Counted from the first letter of the stretch, positions 1-17,334 are shown. The stretch: 64,000 bases of DNA from Apophysomyces variabilis (GCA_002749535.1 MZZL01000401.1:1183165-1247164); one strand, 5' to 3'. Numbers and translations are program-made. Notes: generated by a model from the letters alone, not told the origin.

Positions 1-551
1 AGATCACAAATTTTTCTGCCACTTTGTTACTTCACCTTGCCCAGGCTTTTTTTATGCATATCATCTGGGTAAATAAAAAGAAAAACTATTATACTAGGAA
101 AGCAATGTTCTCACATTCTCCTTATTTAGTTCCTTTTTCAGTTGACGCAAATCTTTTTCGTCTATTAACGCGAAATAATTTTCTTAACAACGCAACTTGT
201 TATACAATAAGCAGTAAGCTATCTTGCAGTACAGTAGTTATATTGATCGCATGGCAAGCATGCAAGCTGCAAACCGATCCCCAGTGAGCAGTCACACGGG
301 AATTTGCGAGGAGGCTCATTGCACCCTTAATCCAAGTGAAACTAGAGTGTTTTAACATTTATTCACTTTCTACCATCCGCCTCAGTATCAGGAGTGAGTT
401 CTATATCGGATAGACCTCGAAGATTTTTTTTGTTGATATTTCTGGTGGCTCTAGTCTATTGCTCTTATCTCATCTAATAACAACTGGTACGGAGCACGTC
501 AGACGAGGTGCATGATCGATACTTACAAAATCTCGAACGACTAGTTTTACA
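1..551. other. Sequence upstream of recognisable Not1 coding
   Basis: This stretch should hold the first ~200 residues of Not1 if the gene is full length, but I could not find reading frames resembling the Not1 N-terminal helical repeats. The longest open frame (24-287) is Tyr/Phe/Leu-rich and shows no family resemblance. It may be a promoter with a shortened gene downstream, a long first intron, or an assembly break. Confidence 0.4.
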
Positions 552-3500
552 ATGTCAAAATCTGCGGATCTGTTCGCCCTGAGTAAAGCGTTTTTTGAAC
601 CGGGTTATAAGTCCTGTGCCACCGTAGAAAGTGCCATGCAGGTCATGGATGATGTGGACGTACATGAAGATGGAATTGCACGAACATTAGCCATGATGAC
701 TCGTACACATGCTACTTTGGAAGGGACCGCAGAAGGACAGTCATGGAATGTCGAAGTTTTTGTAGCTGCTGTGAATGAACGAGTAAGCTATAGACCTCCT
801 ACTAACGTGAGTCTTACCGGAACATATACAGAATCCAAATATAGATTGGATGAAAGTGTTCGCGAAATTAGACCATGCGGAATTCATTACATACGAACCT
901 GTCGGATTAAAAATATTGATTGATACCTGGAATTATAGCCACAAGGTAATTTAGACACGACTTGACTCTGTAAAGTCTTCTCTAATACCGATATAATCGA
1001 TGTAGGGCCAACCCGAACATTTCCCTGTACAACTGTTTTGTAAGCGATGGAACAATGTTAGGGGTCAATTAAGCGTCATATATCACATGCTATATGGTCC
1101 ATCGGAGCTATTGGATCTTTCTCGAGTTCCAATGACAAGAGTGATACAGGACGTTCATATACAAGGCTTACAGGCGCCTAATCGTGCAGCGGCAATGCAT
1201 TTAGCGTCACAGCAATTGAATTGTCTCGAATTAATCGAGAGCATTATTGATCTGGCGGATACTGTCGTAGCGGAAGATGTCAGAGTGCTTACAGAACGAT
1301 TAGCTATCCAAGCCCCGGAATTGCTTCTTTTGGGTCTAGCTCAGATACAGGTATCTTCAATTGGAATAAGCATGCTCCTCAGTTCATTGTATTTACATCG
1401 TTTCGTTTCATTCAGCCTATCAGGAACGAATTGCATCGGGATCTACTCCTTCGGCTGCTCAGCATCTTTTTAATCGGTCACGCAAATTCTAACCTTGTCA
1501 TTTCGATATTATGGAAAGTTCATTCTCGGCTTTTATTGGAAGGATTTCTAGATATGTACAAAAAAGATCCCACGTCTATCTCTCGCATCCATGATATTTC
1601 CCAAGAAGCAAAGGTAGCAATAAGGAAGGAAAGGTATATATTGAGCTAAACATGTGGTAGATATTGGTTTACGTTTTACGAACCGATATACCTTATTTCT
1701 CTCTCGACCTGGCCTGTTTGGCTGCCCGACGACAACATCTCAATATGGAAAAATGGTTAAACGATAGGATAGTTCAAGATAAGCTAGCATTTGTTGGTTC
1801 ATGCCTTGAGTTTCTTAAAAAGAAACTTTTAATTGAAGTGGCACGGCAATCAGGCACCAGTACAGTTCCTACGTTACATCTTTCGCCAGATGTGATAAAG
1901 GTGTTCTTTCGAATTCTATCAGACAGGTTGGTTTAGATATCTTTAGCAATTTGGAAGCTGATTTCTTTCTTTTTATTTCAGACAACTACCTCCACCAGAA
2001 GCGGCACAATTGGCGAAGCTGATTCAGCTATATTCTCAGCTATTTCCTCAACATATGGATGTCCGGAATTCTCAGGAGCGGAAAACGGTTGCTGCAACGG
2101 AAGGTGATGCTGAACGTTCGTATCCTCCAGAAGTCGAGGAAATGGTCCGTTTATATTTCGAACGATTGTATACCAAGGATATCAGTCCGGAAAAGTTTGC
2201 ATCAGTGCTGAAAGCTTGCCAATCGTCCAAAGATCAAAGACAGATGGATTATTTCTCTTGCACAGTACATACACTGGTAATTACGATTTAAGATTACCAC
2301 ATGTATTGAGGTTTGCTTTAGATCGATGAAGCTCGGTTTTTTAACCAGTACCCGGATAACGAGCTCCTAGCGACCGGTGAACTTCTTGGATGCCTTATTC
2401 AACAACATTTAATATCACCACCTTTGCTACGCGTTGCATTGAAGCATATTTTAGATGCGTTGAGTCATCCCAGCGGTACAAAGATGTTCAATTTTGGAAT
2501 TCGAGCTCTTTCGCAATTTTCCGACCGACTAGTGGAATGGCCACAGTACACTGCGCTTTTGTCGAAAATAGAAGATTTACGTGCGTATCCAATGCTCGTC
2601 CGTAGTATCACAGACACGTTACAGCAACTATCACTAAAGGAAGAAGAAGTCTCCCAAAATGTGGAAGCTACCGGTCAAGACGTTTCATCTAAAAGTGCGT
2701 CATTGGCACCAAACGTCGCAACCTTACTACAACGGTCGTCAGATCAACGTTTTGAGCCACCTCCTGCAAAGGTTCAGGAACGAGTGGCTTTTCTGATCAA
2801 CAACCTCTCGGTAACGAATATGGATGCCAAAAAATCTGAGCTAGCGCAACTTCTGTCAGAATCGACGTGGGAATGGTTTAGTAACTACCTAGTGGTTCGA
2901 CGCGTTAGCATCGAACCGAATAACCACGAGCTATACGCATTACTGCTCAACTCACTCAAGATGCCTCAGCTCATCGATATTGTAGTGGAGGAAACTTACA
3001 GCAACGTACGATTGCTATTGCAGTCGGAGACTGTTGTAGACTCGATAGCAGACCGTAATTTGCTGAAAATCCTTGGCTCTTGGCTAGGGAGGATGACAAT
3101 TGCAAGAAATAAGCCAATTCGCCACAAAGATCTTTCCTTTAAGGTAAATAGCTAGCTGGATATCCTTGATTGACTTGAATAATATATAGGACTTATTGCT
3201 GGATGCATACGATCGAGATCGTTTAGCCGTTGCAATACCTCTCACATGCAAGGTTCTACAGCATGCTTCGGAAAGCAAAGTTTTCCAATCGCCAAATCCA
3301 TGGCTAATGGGTATACTAAAACTTCTAGCTGAATTGTATTGGAGCGAAAATCTTCGGCTGAATACAAAATTCGAAATCGAAATCTTGTTCAAGACTTTGG
3401 GTCTTAGCCTAGAAGGTAAATCTATGTGCATTATCTTGGATAGCCAACAATAAGATATCTTAGAAATTGAACCTACGGCAATATTGGAGAGACGATCTCC

Positions 3501-6500
3501 AAATCTGGCTGACATACCTCAGACTCAATTGGCTGTGAACGAAAATGCCAATACGAGTCAGTCTACAAGCGTGGAAAGAGGGAGTACAGCTCCAGGTACG
3601 TTGTATGATTTTGTTGATGTGCGTGATAAGATGACTTATTGCATTTAGAAGGTCGCCTTGACGTGGATATCTCCCCATTGTTGGCGAAACTGCAATTCAA
3701 TCCGGCTGTGACCCAGATTATGCTCCAGCAGCCTACAATAAAAACTACGATTTTCCGAGCCATTACGGAAACGTTTGGGGAGGTAAATTATATTGCTATA
3801 ACAAAGTAGTAATATCCTATTAATACCTGAGTAGATTGTACCAAACGTCATCGCAACCTCCTGTAGTATTGCAGCAGCTTCAACTAAGGAACTAGTACTC
3901 AAAGATTTCGCCACTGATCCCGACGAAATTAAGCTGAGGAAAGCTGCCCACGCTATGATACGCCCTCTTGCCGGAAACCTAGCAGTGGCTACTTGCAAAG
4001 AACCATTATGTAACAGCATGGCTGCGTCGATTCTCTTTCACCTCGTAGAGAGCGGTCTTCCTGAGGTTGTAATCAAGTAGTAGAACCTGGTTTATGGTAC
4101 TGACATTACCTTAGCCTTTCGCTGAAGAAATCGGAACTGCTGTAACAATCGACAACCTGGATTTAACATGCTTTTTCGTGGAACAGCTTGCACAAGCCAA
4201 AGCCGTTTCAGATATTGACCGCGCTCTTGCTTCAGCTTATGCAAGCCGAATTGCGTATCGAGAGGTAATTTTTATAGTTAAGCGTAATCCATTTAACATG
4301 TAAAATTTAGCAAGGAAGCGAGGTTCCATATGTTGACGCACAAAAGTTGGGTGGACCTCACCTTATGCAATTACCAGATGTATTGCGACCCAGGAATGGC
4401 GTCAGCATAGAACAGGTATAGCTGGTGTATGAGTCATGAATTATCAACTAATCATTTTCAAAGACGCGGTTATACGATGCATTCATCCAGCGTCCGTTTG
4501 TAAACCAATATCCCGTTAATTCTATGGAAAATGGTAAGGAGATGGATAGCAGAAAAAGGTGAAACTATAGCATTTTATGTAGCATTTGCAGCCGAGTCGC
4601 CAAATATACCATTAGGGTTTAACGCAAACGCACTGGCGATGAAACTGGAGGTTAGTCGCATGGCATTGGTTGTCTTCAAGGATTAACACAGTTTACTTAG
4701 CAATTACTTTTGGATCTGGACCGACTTATAAAGCAAGCTGGTGTTAGACGAGTGGCCGCTCTGCCACGTAATCACGATATTTGTTTATTGATCAGACAGA
4801 TACCATTATTGATCTCTCAAAGCTCCACCCCTCTTCCTGTTCTTTTCGCCTTCGTCGAGAAGGTCGTGTACTTTTTGTATGAAAGCGAGACGTTTTTTGC
4901 CATGGAAATCTATACAATCTTTTTGCAAGCTTTATTCGAACTATCACCGGATATAGCGAAAGAAGTGCTTTCATGGATTGTCTATTCCAATGATGAGGTA
5001 AATGGAGATGTTAATGGGCGATAATTGTTAACTCTCCTCTGGCAGAAAAAATATAATGCAAACGTATTGGCCATGTTGATACGCTATGGATTAATCCCAT
5101 TGGAAGAATATGACGTACAATTAGCCCAAATGATCAATACCAAAGCGGAGAATGCAATCGAATTCGCTGCATATCTCGTGAATGTCTGTGTTTTGTCGAC
5201 TACCCCAGTTTCCTTCTTGGAAGACCATATTCTCACAATTGCTGCATTAAGAAAGTTGACAGAACAAAATGTGGCCCCCGCGAGGTAAGTCAGGACCATG
5301 AAGGTTTTCGTACGTATTAGCTGATCGTGCAATCAGTGTGGTATCGTTAATGCAAGGATTGAGGGCATATATCGAACAACCATATGTAAATGTTAAAAGG
5401 GATGTAGACTGTTTAGAACTGCGTATGCTATTCGCGGAATGGGTCCGCTTATATCAGCACCCTCTATCAATCGATCCACTTTTCCGTCGACTAGCAAAGA
5501 AGGTAAATTGTACTGGACTTCTGTCGCGAATCTAAACAGCGTATCAGATTTCGGAAACTGCGAAAGATACAGAAGCAAAATGTTTCTTCTTCAGACTGTG
5601 TACCGAGATTTGCGTTTATCAAGGCGTGGAGCTTCGACCAGCAAATGCTGCGAATCAACGGCGCGTAATCCAGCTTATCGATGCTTTTACTAAATTGGTT
5701 ACATACATGGTGTTGGTGGAAACTGGAAACGACGAGAATGAGGACGGTAACGAAGCTAAATTGAAGCTCCTAAGTGATGTACTCTCGGTGATTGTCCTGC
5801 TACTGGCTCATCAGCATGAGACTCAAGGTGCCAACTTTAATCAAAAGGCATTTTCACGCATTCTTTCATCGCTGCTTTCAGATATCACCAAAGTGCTTCC
5901 AGAAAAGAAAGGTGCTGCGATGATCACTATTTTCAGGTAGGAAGGATAGTAAGGCATAAAGAGTCTCTGATCTTCAATGGTAGTGACGTATTGTATACCT
6001 TACAACCGTCGAGATTTCCTGGTTTTGCATTCTCATGGCTTCAATTAATATCGCACCGCACTCTGCTTTCCCAGTTGCTTGTTGCAGAAGGAAACGGCGG
6101 ATGGATCACATGTCAAAAGTTGGTGTTGGCACTGCTCAAGTTTCTTTGTCCGTTACTGCAAGATCAAGTGCTTCAACAAGCAACCAAGGTGTACTACCGC
6201 GGCACACTGAGGGTGCTGGTAGTACTTCTGCACGATTTCCCTGAATTTCTCTGCAAGAACTACATGGTCTTTGCTCAAGTGATTCCTCACACGTGCATTC
6301 AATTGCGGAATCTTATTCTCAGCGCCTTCCCTCGGGTAATGCACCTGCCTGATCCGTTTACGTCCGACGTCTCGCCCGATCAGTTGCCTGAGAGCAGGGA
6401 AAAGCCCACACTGAATGAAGATTATATTGGACTCCTCGAGAAAAGTGATTTCAAAACAACCATTGATAACTACGTGAAGCATCCAGATGAATCGTTTTAC

Positions 6501-7082
6501 AAACAAGTCCTTGAACACATCACGAACAAAGAAACAGGTGCCTACCGTTTGGAGCTATTGGATTCGTTTGTCTTATACCTAGGTTCGCAAACTGCCACGG
6601 TGAATGTGCCTTTTGGGAACCATCCAGCAGTTCTTGTGTTCAAGTACCTTTTAGGGGAAATGACGGCAGAAGGTATTACTGTGATTTGTTTTGTTTTCAC
6701 TGTTTTTCATTTATTGACATGTGGGTACCTTTGTTTTCCATAGGCCGCTTTTTCTTGTTGCACGCGATCAGTGACCATCTGCGATATCCCAACAGCCATA
6801 CACTCTTTTTCCGGTCCGCTTTATTGTACTTATTTGCAGACCAACCAGAACAAATCAAAGAACAGATTACACGGTATGTTCCTTTCGAATGAGGAGTAAT
6901 ATGTTAATTAAATTAACATGTGGGACAGGGTATTGCTGGAAAGACTTATTGTGAACCGCCCACATCCGTGGGGTTTGCTCTCATCGTTTATCGAGATCAT
7001 CAAGAGTGATAATTTTTGGCAACATCCATTTATTCGCTGTTCTCCTGATATTGAAAAGCTATTTGACAATGTTTCAAGGTAA
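552..7082 (+). CDS. NOT1: CCR4-NOT complex scaffold subunit Not1 (CNOT1), 5' end unresolved
   Basis: Not1 is the scaffold of the CCR4-NOT deadenylase, which shortens mRNA poly(A) tails and represses translation. Many exons joined by ~40-75-nt introns give a protein of roughly 1,800-1,850 residues from 552. The first recognisable exon ([16 protein letters not shown], then TWNVEV-like [15 protein letters not shown]) continues after an intron (786-833) into [15 protein letters not shown]. Domains in order: N-terminal HEAT repeats (to ~1935); the TTP-binding-like region (~2010-2620); the MIF4G domain that binds Caf1 (~2750-3450); the DUF3819/CAF40-binding bundle (~3655-4310, with [14 protein letters not shown]); the connector; and the NOT1 superfamily domain that binds Not2/Not3/5 (~5990-7082). 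The exon at 1416 starts after TTCAG, not after the later CAG at 1423, because only that choice keeps the frame. The stop is TAA at 7080-7082. Missing piece: about 200 residues at the N terminus. Confidence 0.93.
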
Positions 7083-7699
7083 GAAATGGACAATTGGTCT
7101 ATTGAATATCTCTCTCATGTATGTCATGGCTAGATCTATCAAAATTGCTTAATACTTAGAATTGCATGAAAAATAAAAGTAACGGATGCTCTGGTCTAGT
7201 GTGCTCTGGTAGGCATTAGACAAGGAGTCCTTTAATGAGCATAGAGCAAAAAGCACGAAAAGACGCAATATTATGCTAGTGCGATAATGGTTGTGTGGAT
7301 GAGGTATAGTGCATTCATATATACCATGCACAAGAAATGGGAATGTTGGTAACCAAAAGCAACGTTCTTGGTCATATCTTGTGGATTCGGGAATATCATG
7401 TGACTGTCACCCAATGACATGCCTGTCAGTGCAACATTCAAACAATGAGAGTATTATGCATTTGGGTAGCAGTAAATTATGGCAGTATAAACTTTCTGAA
7501 AACAAAGGTAATCAGTCAGTCAGTCGATAGCTAAGAGGGATGAAAGGGCGAATGACCAACCACCCTTCTGATGGCTGAGTTGATTAATAAGGTCAGGCTC
7601 CGACTTGTTCAGCGTATAAAAAGTTTTGTGACGGAGAGCAGGCGGGGGTTTAGTGAGGTTCACGAGGTTTCCACTTCGTTGGCTTTTTTTTGGTTCACA
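7083..7699. other. Intergenic region between Not1 and Rvs167
   Basis: No credible exon is visible. It presumably holds the Not1 3' end and the Rvs167 promoter. Short open frames on both strands have no family resemblance. Confidence 0.5.
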
Positions 7700-9612
7700 A
7701 TGAGTTGGAAGGTAATGGCGACAATGAGCTCAAGGAAAAGAACAAACAAAAAGCAGAAAAGGAATAGAGAGGCTGAGAAATAGTACAAACATGTGATTTT
7801 AGGGTTTGCAAAAGGCCGTAAGCCGGCTTCCCCATCAAATCCTTTCGAAAAAGTCAGAAAGTAAAAGATCGAAATCATCCATAGCAATCAATTTTATTTG
7901 TAACCTAAGATGATGAATAGCCACAAGAGATGCGGATTTCATTGCTTTGGAGAAGAAGTTTACTGATTTTTCCAAAGTCGTCGATCGATTAGTAAAAGAC
8001 GCCCAAACATTTCGGGATAGTATTTCTGGTAAGATAAGAAACCAAACAAAACAAACAAAGAGAAAGATGAAATTTTGTTATCTAAAAGGGAAGGATGAAC
8101 TTTTTCTAGTGTTATTGGGTCATCAAGCATCGATGGCTGCATTCTTGGCGATTATTTATGATACCAACCTTGGCATCGAAAATCAAGGAATCCAAAAACG
8201 AGTTCAGCAGACACCAGCAGCTGCCGTTCAGGCTGTGAATGATGCCGAGGCTGCTATGGCTTATTGTCGTGAGGAAATATTACCTGAACTGGTAAATATG
8301 AAAAAAAAAAAAAAGGACTTGGGGTCTCCCATAAGACAAAATAGTAAACTGCCCATACTCCGTAATAACTTCGNNNNNNNNNNNNNNNNNNNNNNNNNNN
8401 NNNNNNNNNNNNNNNNNNNNNNNNNNNNNNNNNNNNNNAAAAAAAAAAAAAGGACTTGGGGTCTCCCATAAGACAAAATAGTAAACTGCCCATACTCTTC
8501 TCAGGATGCAGTGGACCGATACGTTGTTAGGCCTGCTTTGGAACTGCAAGAAGTAATGAAGATTGTTCAAAAAACCATTGTCAAGCGGAATCACAAATTG
8601 ATTGATTATGACCGACATCGATTGAGCTTGAATAAGCTAAAGCAAAAAGAAGAACGAAGCTTCAATGAAGAAAAACAGATATTCAAGGCAAAACCTTTTC
8701 CATAGCTTTTTTTTTACTGTCTTTCTCTGTCTATCGTTTGTTCTGATATGGATATCTTTTTTGTAGATTGAGGCATTGCTGGACACAGCCACACAAGATT
8801 ATGAATATCTGAACAACATGCTTAAACAACAACTGCCTGAGTTTTTCCGGCTTAAATCACTCTTCATTCGGCCAGTATTCGAGCATTTCTATAACTTACA
8901 AAGCAAGATTTATGGCATGATGTATGCCCGATGCTATGAATTACTGAACGCCAATTTACAACACTTTCACACTAACCAAATGCCCGTGGTGGACGGTTTC
9001 CAATGGCGAAAATCGCAACGAGATTTCCGGGCTGAGATGGAGAATCTGGATTTACTTAAATCCGGTGGAAAAGCATGGCTTGCCGGTAAAAATGAATCCT
9101 CTGATTCCAAAGAGATTTTGCTTACCGTTTTCCTACCCTTTTTCTTTTTCTTTGTACGCCCAATCCCATCCCTTCTTGATCAAAGCATCTGGAGGGGCCA
9201 ACAATTCAAAACTCTCACTTCAGGAACGAGCTGCATTACGTGGCGCTTCATCCCCACCACCTGCCTATACTTCACCGGGGTATTCACCCGTGTCAAATCC
9301 CACGCCTACATCTCCCCCTGCTCCTTTAGCGCGGGAAGAACCAAAATATGTACTCGCCTTGTACGACTATGACGCCCAGGCCACCGACGATCTGAGTTTC
9401 AGAAAAGACGATAAAATTGAATTGATCAAAAGAACAGACGACCAGAATGATTGGTGGACTGGACGTCTCCGTGGCGTTACAGGTCTCTTTCCAGGTAGAG
9501 TCCAATTCTGCCGCAAAAAAAAAAATTTGTTCTCGTTTTCTTACAGAATCCCTTTTCTTTTTCTTTGTTGTTGAATGCAACGCTAGGCAATTATGTCAAA
9601 TTACTTCAATAA
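7700..9612 (+). CDS. RVS167: BAR-SH3 amphiphysin homologue (Rvs167/Hob1 type)
   Basis: This protein bends membrane at endocytic sites and links it to cortical actin. A tiny first exon (MSWK, 7700-7711) splices to [19 protein letters not shown], the signature N-terminal amphipathic segment of Rvs167, then to [21 protein letters not shown]. The BAR coiled coil runs to ~9080 ([36 protein letters not shown]). A Pro/Ser/Thr-rich linker follows, then a C-terminal SH3 domain ([36 protein letters not shown]) split by a last intron. One internal intron contains an assembly gap. Another appears to use a GC donor (8688). No GPA-rich extension is longer than ~40 residues, so the protein is compact. The stop is TAA at 9610-9612. 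Identification is firm from the SH3 and BAR motifs together with their order. Confidence 0.93.
8301..8497 (+). repeat. Duplicated ~60-nt flank around the gap
   Basis: The unit starts with 13-14 A then GGACTTGGGGTCTCCC and ends ACTGCCCATACTC. It occurs before and after the Ns with no visible difference apart from the A count. It lies wholly inside an intron, so coding is not affected. Confidence 0.9.
8374..8438. other. Assembly gap (65 Ns) inside an Rvs167 intron
   Basis: This is a run of N. Both flanks carry the same ~60-nt sequence (8301-8360 and 8439-8497), which begins with a poly-A run, so the gap is probably a contig join at a homopolymer. Confidence 0.99.
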
Positions 9613-9962
9613 CAAGGGAAAACAAGAAAGAAAGGAAACTTTTTTTTTTCATATTGACTATTTTGTCTTTTTATTGATTTACAGAGGACAATAACGTATC
9701 AAAGGAAGAAAAAAAATGGTAGGATAGATAAGATTTGAGAAACATAGAGAAGAAAAACAGTAAAATTTTTCCGTTATGTGGTCATAGCAGTTTCAAAACT
9801 TGGACATGTGCAAAAGAAAAGATTTGCATTAAAGCGTAAGTGGGGGAAGAGAGTAATAGAAAAAAGAAAAGAGAAAGGACAGAAAGAAAGGAAAAGAAAA
9901 ATTATCGAATGACAAAATTTGACTTTCTTTCTTTCTCAAGATGCTCTGTCAACGAAATGGTT
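9613..9962. other. Convergent intergenic region
   Basis: This A/T-rich stretch lies between the stop codons of Rvs167 (plus) and the kinase (minus). It presumably contains both 3' UTRs. No gene is seen. Confidence 0.5.
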
Positions 9963-11831
9963 TTAGCAGGATGGTAAAAAGTGGTTGACAAAGCGGTTCA
10001 ATTCGTTAGATGTAGAGCATCGAAGTAGATTGCTTTGAACATGAGCGTCGATTTCCTGAATAAAATACAAGATGAGTTTTTCCATTGTTCATCTTAACCG
10101 TCTTGATTGGACTTACAAGCAGGACATCTTTTGCATTGGGTCTTGTTCGTGGATTTTCGTCCAATAGCCATGCAACCAACCCACGCATGTACATCGTTGG
10201 ATAACTGTAGGAGAAGGTCGGGCTTGGTTCGCTAAGGATGGCTGCAAACAATTCAATCTCGTCCTTCAAAAGGTAATGTGGAGGTACACGATCCATCATT
10301 TCAATGATGGTGATACCAAGAGACCACATGTCGATTTTCTCGTCGTAATACTGTTCCCGAATTACTTCGGGTGCCATCCATTTACTTGTTCCCAATCGGT
10401 CACGGTTACGACGGTTAGTACGTGTTGCGAGACCGAAATCAGCTGTCAATCAAATAAAAGAAAAACAGAAAGAAAAAGCCACAGAAGGCGATTAGCTAAA
10501 AGGATAAAGAGAGAAATAAAAAATGTCTGCATACTTACCAAGTTTGATCTCGCCATTCCATCCTAGTAATAAGTTTTCACATTTCACATCACGATGAATA
10601 AAGCCTTTGCTATGTAGATACATCAAAGCCTTCAATGTTTCGCAAGTGATGTAAACAGCGTATTCTTCCGGAATCCCACGCTGACAAAGAACCGCAAAGA
10701 CCGAGCAACGTTGAAGGTCCATGGCTATCCAAACATCATCACGCCACAAGGTGACTTCACGCAACCGGATTAGGTTCGCGTGACCTGTTGCCATAATTCG
10801 CAGCTCACGAACAATAGCTGCTCGATATTCTCGGTCAGGATCAAGACGACAACGTTTGATGGCCATGTGAATATTCTTTTTGTATCGATGTACAGCTCGT
10901 ACTACCGAACCATTAACACTAAATAATAAAAAAAAATTTAGCTTTTGATTGTTTTTTTTTGTTTTTGGCAAAAAGTTTTTTTTTGGCCAGTTGTCTTTTT
11001 CATTTTAATTTTACCCTGTGCCAATTTCTTTAAATCCTCCATATTTATTTCGTGGATCTAAAGAGGAGACTTGAACTTTTGGTAAGGCTTTTCTGATTTT
11101 GCGTTCGAATTCGTTTTCGGGTCGAACCAAAGGTGGCAAATCTGGTATCTCGGAACGTCCGACGGGGATCCAAGGGCGTTTGGAGATGTGTTTCTGTGGA
11201 TCACATGGACGAAGGCTGTAAGTTTTCTCTGACACTGGTTCTGGTTTCAAAAAAGCGTCGCTGCCGAGGATATTCGGAATCTCATAAAATCCAGGTGCTC
11301 GCCAAACTTCCTAAAAATTTCATGGGTCGGTTTTTGTATGATAAGAAAATCTTGAATATAACAATTTTCTTTTGTTTCGATTGGGGAAAGAAGGGAGGAG
11401 GAAGAGGAGGAGGAAGGGGGAGAGAGTGATTGTACCTTGACGGAAAGGTGATTGTTGTTATTGCTGGTCTGTGAGGCGTTACTGCTTCGAGAATTGAGAA
11501 TAGAAGATCGACGAAGACAGCCAGTTGATCGTCGTTTCATGGCCATATCGACGACCATGACAGCTTGACGTTTATCTGCAGTGGTGGATGATTTTGATTT
11601 TCGCAGGTTACCGAGGGACATGCGTTTACCGCCTAAAAGACCAGGTGTTCGCTGAAAGAAAGGGGGAGGAGAGACGAGGGAAATAAGTTCAAATGAGATA
11701 TATAGGGTATAAGTGAAGATAGAACTTACTCTGTTGTCTTTTGCAGCGGCTAGCATTGCTTTTCCGTGGGTACTGAGTTGAGAATTGTAATTGTTTTTGG
11801 TGTTTGTTGTTGGATTGACGCACGATAGCAT
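9963..11831 (-). CDS. Ste20/PAK-like serine/threonine protein kinase
   Basis: This is a STE20-group kinase. The N-terminal region (from MLSCVNPTTNTK) is Ser/Asn-rich and low in complexity, and includes KRMSLGNLRKSKSS and a stretch of Asn. The kinase domain starts near GGFKEIGTG (glycine loop split by an intron at ~11010), with catalytic Lys in MAIKRC, the catalytic loop HRDVKCENLLL, DFG in ADFGLATR, and the activation segment/APE in GTSKWMAPEVIREQYY, followed by DMWSLGITIIEMM. The last exon (EIDAHVQSNLLRC) ends with TAA at 9963-9965. The start is preceded by an A-rich context (AAATAAACA) and a long CT-rich promoter on the coding strand. I see no CRIB (Cdc42/Rac-binding) motif and no PH domain, so this may be a CRIB-less PAK relative. 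The subfamily is uncertain; kinase identity is firm. Confidence 0.88.
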
Positions 11832-15685
<3,854 letters not shown>

Positions 15686-17334
15686 AAAAAAAGAAGCATC
15701 CTCTTGGTTCCATTAACTCGAAACAAAATAAAATGCAAAGTGTGTCTATGCTTTGGATAGTAAAGAACACAAACAAAAGACAGAAGAAGAGGAAGAGACA
15801 AAAGAGAAATAAATAAAACGATTTTGATGAAGTAGAATTTTGACATATTTTATTCTTGTGTTATACAACTATCATACCCTGTCCAGATCAATGTGGTTTC
15901 GGTGTATCAACGACTAATAACCAAGAACGAGAACAAAGTCTTTGTGTTTGTGCATGTGTCCTTTTCCCTGTCGTATGCCAAAAAAACCCCCCGTATGAAT
16001 TCCTATGCAATCTTTCATTCCCTTTACTTATTGTCTCCTTAGCAGTATTATTGGTTTTTCGCTCGATCAGGGTTATTCCCCAGTTCATGCGGCAAACCTT
16101 ATGCTTGAATACATCACTTATTTTCTACTTAAAAATATACCACCCCTTTCTTCTCCCTTTAGTTGGACACGGGTTAGCTCCAACCTATTTAACATGAACA
16201 TTTCCAAATAGAAAAAGGGTCGAAGGATGACCCGATAAGGTTTAGATTACTTTCTTGTAAATCCAATGTGGTAGATACCCTTCATACCGCTTCATGCTTT
16301 GCTTTTCCCATTAAAGCTACATCTGCCACTTTGCCTTGACTATGTGTATATTGGTATATATCTTTGTCCCATAAGTATGAAACCAACGAAAAAGCACACT
16401 ATCTATGATCGAATTTGTCAATTTGATTTTCATTTGGCTTCAGTTTCCGTAAAGTTCTTGTCTAGAACAAAGTGCATCTTAAAAATAGAGTAATCAGTAT
16501 GAGTGACTATTCTCTTTTGTGCTTAGATTTGGAAGTTTCTTAGAATATAAAAAGAATCTATTTCAGATGTCTCAAGCTCTCAGTAGAATGCTGCCTTCTT
16601 TTCCATTCTAATCCATTCGATAGGAAGAGATACCCAGAAATGATACTGATTGGTGCTGCTGCTGCTTGTAATGAACGCATGATAGATGGACTATCTATTC
16701 GCGTTTGATCTTTGCATCTCAGTAGGCAGATAGTTTAAGTATTAGCCATTCTCGTCTTTTGCTCGTTAATGGTATTTGATTAGGCGAAACTAAACTTGGC
16801 TGCAGCAGTCGCGTGATTTATCCATTCTAGTCTTTCATATGTTTCTTTTCTGTCAAATAGATCTTTAGATACTCACGGCTCCCATGTGGTTAGGCGATCA
16901 GAAATTCCTGCCTTCGATGGCATCCTTTATCCAACAAAATCAAATTCTTTTCGGTCAAACCTTGCTATATAAGATTGCCGATACAGAGAAATGGCATAGT
17001 GTATGTTCTATATAAGCCGAGATGCTCAAAAACCAAACTTATCTTTTATCAACCTAGACACCAAGAGTCATGGAAAGCCAGCAACTTTTCGTACAAGAAC
17101 AGATATAGTCTACTCTTTCTTTATGCTTGAAGAAGATCATAGTGACCGAAAACATGTCGGTTTTGCGGTAGCATTTACTGAGAACTTCTACAAGAAACTA
17201 GCTTTTTTTTTCTCTGTTAGAAGAATATGAAAAAAAGTTAAGCAAGTGGGGAACCGTAAGGAGTTGCCTTCTATCCATATTGGTCCATGTTTCGTTGGTT
17301 TTTATTGTTCCCAGTTGACACCACGCAATTTATG
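15686..17334. other. Intergenic region
   Basis: No recognised gene. A TATATAAG box at ~16963 precedes a 75-codon open frame at 17003-17230 (MFYISRDAQKPNLSF...). It has fairly normal codon use but no family match and lacks supporting splice signals. I do not call it as a gene. Confidence 0.4.
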
